The notes under the pieces: generated by a model
What the model saw: the letters and a program-made list of their open reading frames with translations, nothing else
What the model was told of the DNA's origin: nothing
The model's database searches: none
Assembly (NCBI GenBank): GCA_018268915.1
Contig: JAFDVQ010000014.1
Coordinates: forward strand, 62,001-126,000
DNA from: Acidobacteriota bacterium
Lineage (GTDB): Bacteria; Acidobacteriota; Terriglobia; Terriglobales; Acidobacteriaceae
Direction: 5' to 3'
DNA length: 64,000 nucleotides
Shown here: positions 43,585 to 50,934 of the stretch, in pieces
Layout: the number at the start of each line of letters is the position of its first letter
How positions within the stretch are numbered: the first letter of the stretch is position 1
Translations under genes and position numbers: made by a program

Positions 43585-46500
43585 CTATCTCGATGCCGGC
43601 CACAGATAGACAAGGCCGACGGGTTCAACTCTGGTGGCACGGACGTGGTAGAGCGCGCGAATCCGATCCGGTTCGCTGGTTAGTTCGTTCCCGATTGAAA
43701 TCAGTCGCTGGTTCCAATACCGGCGGTTGGACTCCAGTTGGCGTTTCTCCTCGTCCGGGAAAGCCAGGGTCAACTGTGGAGACCGGTCGTATCGGTCAAT
43801 CGTGCCCTCGATGTGCTTTTGCTGGAGTTCGAGGATTTCACGCATGGCTTTCGACTCGGCATCGGCACGCTTCTGAAGTTTCGCCGCAGCATCAGCCGCG
43901 TACTCCGCAGCTCGTTTTTCCAGGTGCGGCAGGAGCTCTCGAACGTCCGCCGGCGCGGAGGTGAGCAGTTGATGACGCACGATTTCGGAGATTGCACGCT
44001 CGTGCTTATCGAGAAGAGCTGCATCAAGGAGGTTCAGCGTCTTGGTTTCGGCTTCACGGCTATAGGGCGCCAGCTCACCTTTGCGAATTGCAGGATCGAT
44101 CCATCGCGCGGTAACCGGGACCAATTCTTCGTGAAGGCGGGCAGCGCCTGGACCATAGAGTGCGAGCCGGCCAATGAGCAAAACGCGCGGTACGGCGTCG
44201 GCAGTGTGCGCTAGGCAAGCTCGCGATAGATCGTGATGGACAAAACCTTGCGCGGTGAATCTGGAGAGGAGGCGTTGGACGACGCGTTGTTCGAGGTGGA
44301 GCTGAACAACTTCATCCGTGACTACGCCGGGATCGTCAAAGACAACTGGGCGGATTGGCGAGGTGCGCCGCCACTCCCAGAATTTTTTATCGCGCTTGCG
44401 CGGCACGCGGAGGCTGTCCATCGTTTCCGCCCAGGTCGGGTCGGCTCCGTCGCGTTGGTCCATCGCTGGGAAAATGCACGCTTCCTGACTTGAGCCATTA
44501 GGCGCCGACTTAAGAGTCTCAGCCCCCAGAATCTGAAGCGCGCAGGAGATGGCCGATCGGAAATGATCCTTTGAGAAGGCAATCGCCTCCTGCGAGTCTT
44601 CGAGAATTGTGCTCAGATTTTCGATCTGTTCCAGGAGCTCGGTCTTGCGCTTTCTCGATGCCTCGAGTTCTTCCTCTACCGCAGCGCGTGACTCATGGTC
44701 CATGTCGGTAGACTCGATCTCGCTGGCAAGGACATCGACATCGCGACGGCGGATGCCGAACTTCATGAGCACATCGAGTCTGCTGTCGATCACTTGTGAG
44801 AGACTGCCCAATTCCTCCCTGATTGTCTTCGTCTTCTGGACGAGTGCAGCAAGGACCTTATCTTCTGGCCGTTGCCTGTAGAAGAAATAGCGGCAGTAGA
44901 CGGTGGGGTTCGGCTGCAGCTTGCGGTCAATACGGCCGTTTCTCTGTTCCATGCGGCTTGGGTTCCAGGGAACATCGAAGTGGAACAGGTTCCAGCAGTG
45001 CGCTTGGAGGTTCAATCCCTCTCGGGCGGCATCGGTGGCAATGAGTATACGGACCGGGTGCTTCGAAGGAGGGGCATTGAAAGCCGCCTTTATTTCGTCG
45101 CGTTCTGCCGGGGGTGTCGGGCCATGAAAGATGGAGATTCGCTCGTCGGCACGATCAGACCCGGCGATAGCGGCGCTGAGTTGTTGGTGAAGATACCGCT
45201 TTGTATCGTCCCACTCGGTGAAAATGATGATTCGGAGATCGTTCCATTTTGCATTGGGCAGGCCCAGATCAGGACACATATTGTCCTTGAGCCATCCAAT
45301 GAGCTTACGGATTCTGGCGTCCGGCAGGGCACGACTCGATTCTGCGAGTTCCGTCATCTGTGCAAGCAGGTCTTGCTCTTGGGCGAAGGTCGTCTGCGCC
45401 GGGCCCACAGTAAACTGTCCCGCCGTAGCCTCGGTCACAGCGGCGATTTCCGCTTCTTGCTCGACTGACAATTCCTGTTCCGAGAGCAGCGCCAGCTCGT
45501 CGTCTGGACCAACCGTCTGGGTCTGGAAGCTAAGGTTTGCCGTCGGCTTCGTCTTTGGGGAATTAGCAGTGGATTGAGCTGCCTCCCATTGATTCAGGAT
45601 CGTTTTCCGGTGCACCCGCAAGGTCCGACTGAACGCTTCAATAGACGAGAAGAGTCGCACTTGCAATCCGGAGAGGAGCAACCCCGACGCGGCCTGTATC
45701 CTTCGAGTCTCGGTACCGAGCCGTGCCTCGCGCTTTTGCCGATATTGGTCAAGAAGTGCGATGAGTTTCAATTCCGGGGCATCGGGCGCCAATCCGTCTA
45801 TGTCTTCCTGTACGACCTCTCGTTTTGGGAATCCATCGATAATCTCCCGAAGATCATCCTTTAGGCGGCGCACCATCACGTCCTCAAGCATTCGCTTGGA
45901 GACCTTTACGCCGCGGCAAAAGCGCTGGGGATCGAGGATTTCAAGCAAAGCCGAGAAGCTGTTGGAATGGCCGTTGTGAGGTGTCGCTGAGAGGAAAAGG
46001 CGATGTTCGAATCGCTGGGCCAAATCTCTAGCGGCTCTAGTGATCTGGGAATCGATGGCATAGCGCTGGCCGCTCGAGGGCGCAGCATGGTGTGCCTCAT
46101 CCAGGATGAGGAGGCTTCCTGGTCGGAAAGACCCGAGCCAATCAGCTAGTGGTCCCGAGTAAGCTGCATCAATCAGCAACCGGTGAGAAATCAGGAACCG
46201 TGAATGAGTACTCCACGGGTTGATACCGAAGCCGCGATCCCGTCGAACTTTTTGGATGTAGTCCTTGTCGAGAATTTCGAACTGCAATCCGAATCGGTTC
46301 TCCAACTCCTCGCGCCACTGGAGCAGCATAGAGGGGGGACAAGCAACGACGATATCGCGAACCTTTTTTCGAAGCAGGAGTTCTCTGGCAATGAGTCCCG
46401 CCTCGATGGTTTTGCCTATGCCCACGTCGTCCGCGATAAAGAGATTAACCCGCGGAAGCAAAAGCGCTTTCCTAAGAGGTTCAAGCTGGTAGGCATCGAG

Positions 46501-46839
46501 CCGGATTCCTGCTCGGAAAGGTGATTGAAGTAGTTTTGGATCGGTGGAAGTTACGCAGTTCCAGCGCAGTGTGTTCAAGTATGCGGCGAACTGCTGTGCT
46601 GGATCAAACCCCCGGGAGGCTATTGTGTCCCAGGCCTCCGCCGAGAGTACCTCTGCATCGATTTCCTGTTGCCACAGGACGGAGAGCGGTTGCCCCTGAG
46701 CGTCATCATCAACGCAGGAGAGCTGCACAAGCGTGGAATCGCCGGGGCTCACAGGATCGGTTACCTGTTCGACCAGGTACTGCCGCTGTCGGGCACGGAC
46801 TATTTGGCCAGCTTGTGGAATCGCGCTTGGAGTCGCCAT
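43585..46839 (-). CDS. drmD: DISARM DrmD, SNF2-like helicase
   Basis: A 1084-residue SNF2-family ATPase. Walker A is DDVGIGKTIEAGL (137-149), DEAH is LILDEAHHA (about 244-252), SATPHNG follows, and the C-terminal RecA domain has ATDAAREGLNLQ and MEQRNGRIDRK (motif VI). A lysine- and alanine-rich coiled coil is near the end. DrmD distinguishes class 1 DISARM (with DrmMI) from class 2. The ATG at 46839 is preferred over one eight codons upstream because it begins the conserved region. First gene of the operon. Confidence 0.9.
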   Translation of the reverse strand: MATPSAIPQAGQIVRARQRQYLVEQVTDPVSPGDSTLVQLSCVDDDAQGQPLSVLWQQEIDAEVLSAEAWDTIASRGFDPAQQFAAYLNTLRWNCVTSTDPKLLQSPFRAGIRLDAYQLEPLRKALLLPRVNLFIADDVGIGKTIEAGLIARELLLRKKVRDIVVACPPSMLLQWREELENRFGLQFEILDKDYIQKVRRDRGFGINPWSTHSRFLISHRLLIDAAYSGPLADWLGSFRPGSLLILDEAHHAAPSSGQRYAIDSQITRAARDLAQRFEHRLFLSATPHNGHSNSFSALLEILDPQRFCRGVKVSKRMLEDVMVRRLKDDLREIIDGFPKREVVQEDIDGLAPDAPELKLIALLDQYRQKREARLGTETRRIQAASGLLLSGLQVRLFSSIEAFSRTLRVHRKTILNQWEAAQSTANSPKTKPTANLSFQTQTVGPDDELALLSEQELSVEQEAEIAAVTEATAGQFTVGPAQTTFAQEQDLLAQMTELAESSRALPDARIRKLIGWLKDNMCPDLGLPNAKWNDLRIIIFTEWDDTKRYLHQQLSAAIAGSDRADERISIFHGPTPPAERDEIKAAFNAPPSKHPVRILIATDAAREGLNLQAHCWNLFHFDVPWNPSRMEQRNGRIDRKLQPNPTVYCRYFFYRQRPEDKVLAALVQKTKTIREELGSLSQVIDSRLDVLMKFGIRRRDVDVLASEIESTDMDHESRAAVEEELEASRKRKTELLEQIENLSTILEDSQEAIAFSKDHFRSAISCALQILGAETLKSAPNGSSQEACIFPAMDQRDGADPTWAETMDSLRVPRKRDKKFWEWRRTSPIRPVVFDDPGVVTDEVVQLHLEQRVVQRLLSRFTAQGFVHHDLSRACLAHTADAVPRVLLIGRLALYGPGAARLHEELVPVTARWIDPAIRKGELAPYSREAETKTLNLLDAALLDKHERAISEIVRHQLLTSAPADVRELLPHLEKRAAEYAADAAAKLQKRADAESKAMREILELQQKHIEGTIDRYDRSPQLTLAFPDEEKRQLESNRRYWNQRLISIGNELTSEPDRIRALYHVRATRVEPVGLVYLWPASR

Positions 46840-46908
46840 ACCTTTGCCACAAATCGGCGTCACAAGCGGATGTACCGCTCGGAAGTATTCTCGCCACGAG
46901 GATTCTCA

Positions 46909-46914
46909 ATTATA
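46909..46914 (-). promoter_or_regulatory. Candidate -10 of the DISARM operon
   Basis: On the - strand a perfect TATAAT lies 70 bases upstream of the drmD ATG, within the only intergenic space before the operon (46840-46993). A convincing -35 at 16-18 bases is not visible, so the call rests on the -10 and its position. Activator control or a weak promoter would both fit. Confidence 0.35.
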
Positions 46915-46993
46915 GCTCCCGTCATTTGCCGGCCCACTCGAAACGTCGAAGCCACCCGGTCCTGCTCCCCAAAGCCCACGCTTGGAGGGGACC

Positions 46994-47227
46994 ATGAGAC
47001 TCCGTCGAAATCAACTGTGCCCAATTCATCGTTCATTCGCTTGCTTTGGACGAGAGCCAATCCTTCACGGACTACGACGATTTGGTTCCTTATGCCGATG
47101 TCGGCATTCCGTTCCCGATCACATTAGCCCGCGCGGCATGGGAGGGGCGTGGAGGGACGATCATCCCGACAATATCCAGGCCGTCCATTGGTGGTGCAAC
47201 GGAGAAAAGGGGTCGAGCAGGGTGTAG
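46994..47227 (+). pseudogene. HNH endonuclease gene, probably internally deleted and frameshifted
   Basis: A 77-codon frame with GGAGGGG before its ATG. The end is a strong HNH signature, PDHISPRGMGGAWRDDHPDN, then WWCNGEKGSSR, and the start has CPIHRSFACFGRE. In a neighbouring phase the middle bases read SQSFTDYDDLVP, a segment that normally precedes PDHI in this family. The simplest reading is an HNH gene that has lost its middle part and a reading phase. Alternatively it is a minimal functional HNH protein. It is on the + strand between drmD and the Mrr-like gene. Confidence 0.5.
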
Positions 47228-47242
47228 CTGTACTGTGGACAA

Positions 47243-48841
47243 TCACCTCGATGTCGACCAAAGATCGATATGTTTCACCAGAGCCGGGTGACAGCGGTGA
47301 TGATAGACGAGCAAGAAGAAAGGCATAAAGGAGGGCCGGTTTAATAAGATTTCCGGCATATTCCCCGAATCCGTCTCGTTTGCCGTCCGCAGCAATTCCC
47401 GCCAGGATTCCGGCCGATTGGGGAAGCGGGTGTCGAGAGTGACGGAGTTCGCTTTCCACACCAGCCACTCATGCCTCTCATGGAAGATCAAGGTAGCGAA
47501 GTCGATCTCCGTGATTGGAGCCCACATTCGCTTCAGGGTCTGTTTGAGACCGCGCCGCGCAAGCATGTGGATTAGCGATTGCAGCGTGTAGGAGAAGCCG
47601 ACGAATTCTTCTCGATTGATTAGTTCGAGGCCAAGTGCGAGCCGCAGGCTGCGCTCTATGGTCCAGTATGGATTCGTCATTCCCGGTCGAACAGCGCCCT
47701 TGCCGTTGATCGAGCAGATTGTTCGGATCAACTGCACCAGCTTGGCCTCGGCCAACGCATGGTGTCCCCGACGTTCCAGACCCAGCGTCGCCAAAATGAA
47801 ATACGGCACTGCCGACTCACCCCACAATTGCATTTTGTCTTGCTGAGCGAGAAGAAACTCATCAATGTAACGAATCTGAGATTGTTGACGTTCATCGCCG
47901 CCGGTCTCGGTCAGAGACAGCCGCAAACCACTCAGCAGCCCAGCCAGGATGGTCATCCGCACGCGAAAGATGTAACCATCGCTGAAGGGCGAACCCTGAA
48001 CGAAGTTGAACTCGTGGTTTCGGCATTCATCGCAGAGCATCATGAGAGCGTCTTGCGCTTGTTCAAAGCAGAGCTCGAAGGAATAGGACCAAAAGGATTC
48101 CGGAGTGTCGTGCTTTTTTGCAAGCGCGAGGATTGCAGCGCCAGTAATCACCCATCCTTCAAACACGGCCCAGTGGTTCTTCTCGATGGTCTGGTTCTGA
48201 AGGGCATAATTGGTGAAGAGGACCGAACTTGCCGCGGCTCTTCGGACGTCCAGCGCACTCGCAGTTTGTTCCTGAACCTTTAGCAGTCGCTCGACGAAAC
48301 CTGCAAAGGCTTCTTTGTCCAAGGGAGCATCACCACTCGCCGTATACAACTCGAGAAAACTCTTCGCATCAACAGGAAGAATCGGAAAGTAATGTCCGCT
48401 GGCGTCGCGGAATCGGGTTACGAGTTCGTGCTTTTGGGTACACATCAACGGGCCGTAACCACGTTTCGCCCAGGTCAAATTCCTTTGCGCGATCGCATTC
48501 AGCACCGGATCGCTCAGCGTTCCATTGGTGACGAAGTAAGACTGGTGGCGCGGCGCATTCAGCGGTAGCGCTGGGTTGTTGGGATCAATCTCAACGAGTT
48601 GATTGACTTCTCCTTCAAATCCTCGCCAGTCTTGCAGACCGACGTCACCGCGTTTCAGCTGGTAGCATTTCGGGATTCCGTTGGGATCGATGGTAATGAC
48701 ATCTTTGCCGAGCTCAGCGGGTCCGTGCTTCGACACGTAAACTACCGTCTCACCTTCGGCAGCTAGCAGCTGGCAGAATTGGATCTGGTATTGCCGCTCG
48801 TTGACGCTAGTCAACCAGTTTTCGATTACTCTCTCGATCAC
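47243..48841 (-). CDS. Mrr-like restriction endonuclease domain protein
   Basis: A 532-residue protein with an N-terminal Mrr/PD-(D/E)XK-like domain: FCQLLAAEGETVVYVSKHGP, ELGKDVITID and KCYQLKRGDVG give the E, D and QxK residues (residues 22-68). The remaining 400 residues are helical with no known domain. It shares 35 bases with the 191-residue gene upstream, so the two are coupled. Position between the ligase remnant and drmD suggests it came with the DISARM cassette. Confidence 0.7.
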   Translation of the reverse strand: MIERVIENWLTSVNERQYQIQFCQLLAAEGETVVYVSKHGPAELGKDVITIDPNGIPKCYQLKRGDVGLQDWRGFEGEVNQLVEIDPNNPALPLNAPRHQSYFVTNGTLSDPVLNAIAQRNLTWAKRGYGPLMCTQKHELVTRFRDASGHYFPILPVDAKSFLELYTASGDAPLDKEAFAGFVERLLKVQEQTASALDVRRAAASSVLFTNYALQNQTIEKNHWAVFEGWVITGAAILALAKKHDTPESFWSYSFELCFEQAQDALMMLCDECRNHEFNFVQGSPFSDGYIFRVRMTILAGLLSGLRLSLTETGGDERQQSQIRYIDEFLLAQQDKMQLWGESAVPYFILATLGLERRGHHALAEAKLVQLIRTICSINGKGAVRPGMTNPYWTIERSLRLALGLELINREEFVGFSYTLQSLIHMLARRGLKQTLKRMWAPITEIDFATLIFHERHEWLVWKANSVTLDTRFPNRPESWRELLRTANETDSGNMPEILLNRPSFMPFFLLVYHHRCHPALVKHIDLWSTSR

Positions 48842-49382
48842 GCCACTGTTCCTTCTTGCGGCTCATAATCTCGTTGTATTGCTTCATGAATGCGCGATCC
48901 TTTTCCCATTCCTTCCATTGTTTGCCCAGCGCCTCGGCCATTGTTGGGTGTGCAAGAAAGATGGAGTCCGGGGTCCATTCGACTCGTTCCAGCATTCGGA
49001 GAGCAAGTTCCTGAGACATTGGCTTGCCTTCCGCATCGATGGCATTTCCGACCTTGGCCGTCTCTTCCCCCAGTCGTGCGTAGAATTGGGCTGCGGCCTG
49101 CTTTGCCATCTCCGTTGCGATGCCGTCGAGTTTGAGATGGAGTCTTTCGCCGATCAGATCGGGAACCTCGGCAAACTTGATTTCAACCCGGGCTTGATGT
49201 GCCTCGGGCTTTTGCACAATCGTTCCAAACCCTTCTTGAAGGAAGGAGTGTTCGGCACCCTCGTGTGCTGTAAACCCACGGATCGTGTTCAGAATCGGCC
49301 ATTTCTCTCGCGTTGCTGCGTCAATTCGCAGGAACGCCACATCATCGAGAATCTTTTTGAGTGTTGGGAAATCTGGCAGCAT
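48807..49382 (-). CDS. Hypothetical partner of the Mrr-like protein (191 aa)
   Basis: A 191-residue soluble protein, unrecognised. It contains FTAHEGAEHSFLQEGFGT and a helical, charged C-terminus (GKQWKEWEKDRAFMKQYNEIM). The gene overlaps the Mrr-like gene by 35 bases, which implies a joint function. It could be a specificity or sensor subunit, but nothing in the sequence proves it. It begins only 13 bases from the ligase remnant. Confidence 0.55.
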   Translation of the reverse strand: MLPDFPTLKKILDDVAFLRIDAATREKWPILNTIRGFTAHEGAEHSFLQEGFGTIVQKPEAHQARVEIKFAEVPDLIGERLHLKLDGIATEMAKQAAAQFYARLGEETAKVGNAIDAEGKPMSQELALRMLERVEWTPDSIFLAHPTMAEALGKQWKEWEKDRAFMKQYNEIMSRKKEQWRDRESNRKLVD

Positions 49383-49394
49383 CTGAACGTTAGT

Positions 49395-49576
49395 TTATTC
49401 GATCCACAAGGCAGGAATTGAGAACGGATCGTCTCCGCTGTTGTCTCTGATCGCCTGTCCGAGATATCCATCGAGCTTGAGTCGTAGACCCAGCCGGGGC
49501 CATCGGGAATACCGTTGACCGCGAGACACTCCATAGGCGAGGTGAACGGAATGTCGAGATGGTCGGCTGAGGTCAT
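49395..49576 (-). pseudogene. Remnant of an ATP-dependent DNA ligase gene
   Basis: The ATG at 49576 overlaps the SRAP stop (ATGA). It reads IPFTSPMECLAVNGIPDGP then GWVYD; after one frame change the next bases read LKLDGYLGQAIRDN, which is ligase motif I (KxDG with the adenylated lysine). LigD-type ligases have precisely this order (…PM…LPxGPxWxYExKLDGY). The frame then ends within 16 codons. It is a frameshifted, truncated ligase fragment at the edge of the DISARM cassette. Confidence 0.6.
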
Positions 49577-50307
49577 CCGAACCGAGGCAGCAGAGAACCG
49601 GTTTTGTCGTTCTTGAGTGGTTCAATGAGGCTCGGATCGTTGTTCCGCGTATTCCCGACAGCCTTGCCGACCTTCCAGACCTTCATCTCCTCGGCCGGAA
49701 AGGGTTTGAGCAGATCGATGGGTGGATGCGCCGGATCGGCGGGCGCCAGCCATCGCTCGTAATCCCGGGGATGGAGAATCACCGGCATGCGATTGTGAAT
49801 CGGCTCCATCGCCTCGTTCGGGTCCGTTGTGAGAATTGTGTACGTTCGCAGCTTGTGGCCTGTCGCCTTGTCTTTCCAGATCTCCCACAAACCCGCAAAC
49901 GCGAACATGGCATCATCCTTCTCGGCAATCGCGAAGGGCTGCTTGTTCTTTTCGTCTGTCTTCTGCCACTCGTAAAACCAATCGGCCGGCACCAGGCAAC
50001 GCCGCTGTTTCCATGCCTCGCGAAATGTCGGGCACGTTGCAACCGTCTCAGATTTTGCGTTGATGGTGCTGAAGGACGCCTTTCCATCCTTCGACCAGAA
50101 GGGAACCAATCCCCATCGCATGATGGTCAATTCGCGTTCGCTCGTCTCTCGATTCAGACGGACGACCGGCTGGAAGCTCTGCGGAGCAACGTTGTACGAG
50201 GGTGCCAAATAGGTATCATCGATTTCGTCGAACACATTGGTGTTGTGGGTTTGCATCCACTCCGCAATGCGCTGCTTGTCCCCCCGTCTTCCATATCGTC
50301 CGCACAT
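49573..50307 (-). CDS. SRAP-family protein (YedK/HMCES-like)
   Basis: A 244-residue SRAP protein. It starts MCGRY with the catalytic Cys2 that links covalently to abasic DNA. Other hallmark segments are YNVAPQSFQPVV, MRWGLVPFW, NAKSETVAT, RCLVPADWFYEW (catalytic Glu) and HNRMPVIL (catalytic His). Family members protect abasic sites in single-stranded DNA and are often beside ligase or SOS genes. Here the ligase partner is a remnant. Full-length and apparently intact. Confidence 0.9.
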   Translation of the reverse strand: MCGRYGRRGDKQRIAEWMQTHNTNVFDEIDDTYLAPSYNVAPQSFQPVVRLNRETSERELTIMRWGLVPFWSKDGKASFSTINAKSETVATCPTFREAWKQRRCLVPADWFYEWQKTDEKNKQPFAIAEKDDAMFAFAGLWEIWKDKATGHKLRTYTILTTDPNEAMEPIHNRMPVILHPRDYERWLAPADPAHPPIDLLKPFPAEEMKVWKVGKAVGNTRNNDPSLIEPLKNDKTGSLLPRFG

Positions 50308-50324
50308 AATGTCTCACTCTCTGC

Positions 50325-50534
50325 TCACCGTACTATCGCATTCAGAATGGACCTTGCCAGTTGAACGCTGTCCATAATCACGGATTGGATTCTGGGAGAC
50401 GGCCGGCTGATATCGTCGCGCGCCAGCCTGACGGCCGCGATGATGGACGCCGCGATGACAAGGGTCGAAGCGAACCTGTCCTGCTTCCGTCGCTCCTCTT
50501 CTTCCCGTGCGATCGCTCTTCGCATTTCTCCCAT
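50325..50534 (-). CDS. Small hypothetical protein (69 aa)
   Basis: A 69-residue protein with a charged N-terminal helix (MRRAIAREEEERRKQDR) and a regular helical segment (LVIAASIIAAVRLARDD). Its ATG at 50534 lies one base after the stop of the zinc-ribbon gene, so it is translationally coupled. Hydrophobicity of the middle is moderate and may be a short membrane or packing helix. Function unknown. Confidence 0.5.
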   Translation of the reverse strand: MGEMRRAIAREEEERRKQDRFASTLVIAASIIAAVRLARDDISRPSPRIQSVIMDSVQLARSILNAIVR

Positions 50535-50535
50535 A

Positions 50536-50763
50536 TCAGCGAAACCTCGCCTCGGATTTGACCGGCTTCCTCGAGAGCAACAGATGGGAGAGGCGTCCTC
50601 TGAAGATTTCGGGCGGAAGATAGGATCGACGCTCTCCACACAATGGACACTCCGCAACGATCCAGGAATCCGGCATGGTGCCCACCGGTGCCGGTATATT
50701 CTCACCGCACTTCTTGCAGCGGATGGTGAAGTCGCATTGCCGGCTCTCCGGGAGGTTGAACAC
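50536..50763 (-). CDS. Zinc-ribbon protein (75 aa)
   Basis: A 75-residue single zinc-ribbon protein: RCKKCGENIPAPV and ECPLCGERRSYLP give two CxxC knuckles spaced by about 22 residues. The C-terminal FRGRLSHLL is basic. It forms a pair with the 69-residue gene just downstream. No function recognised; small zinc-ribbon proteins of this kind often bind nucleic acid or other proteins. Confidence 0.6.
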   Translation of the reverse strand: MFNLPESRQCDFTIRCKKCGENIPAPVGTMPDSWIVAECPLCGERRSYLPPEIFRGRLSHLLLSRKPVKSEARFR

Positions 50764-50934
50764 GAACGCCAGTATAGGAGAACAAAAGGCGAAAATTCAA
50801 TGACCCGGAAACCTGAGTTCTCCGCGCACTTGGCTGCCAGAAGCTAATCAATGAAAAATCAATCATTTAACAGACTATCGGTTGCATCAATATATAGGTT
50901 CTGGCACTATGGGAACCAAGTTGATCGGACCGCT

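Noticed and set aside
33453..49382. Direct repeats marking the ends of the DISARM cassette
   Set aside because: Sequences around 33440-33480 and 49380-49410 were compared by eye and no convincing shared repeat was found.
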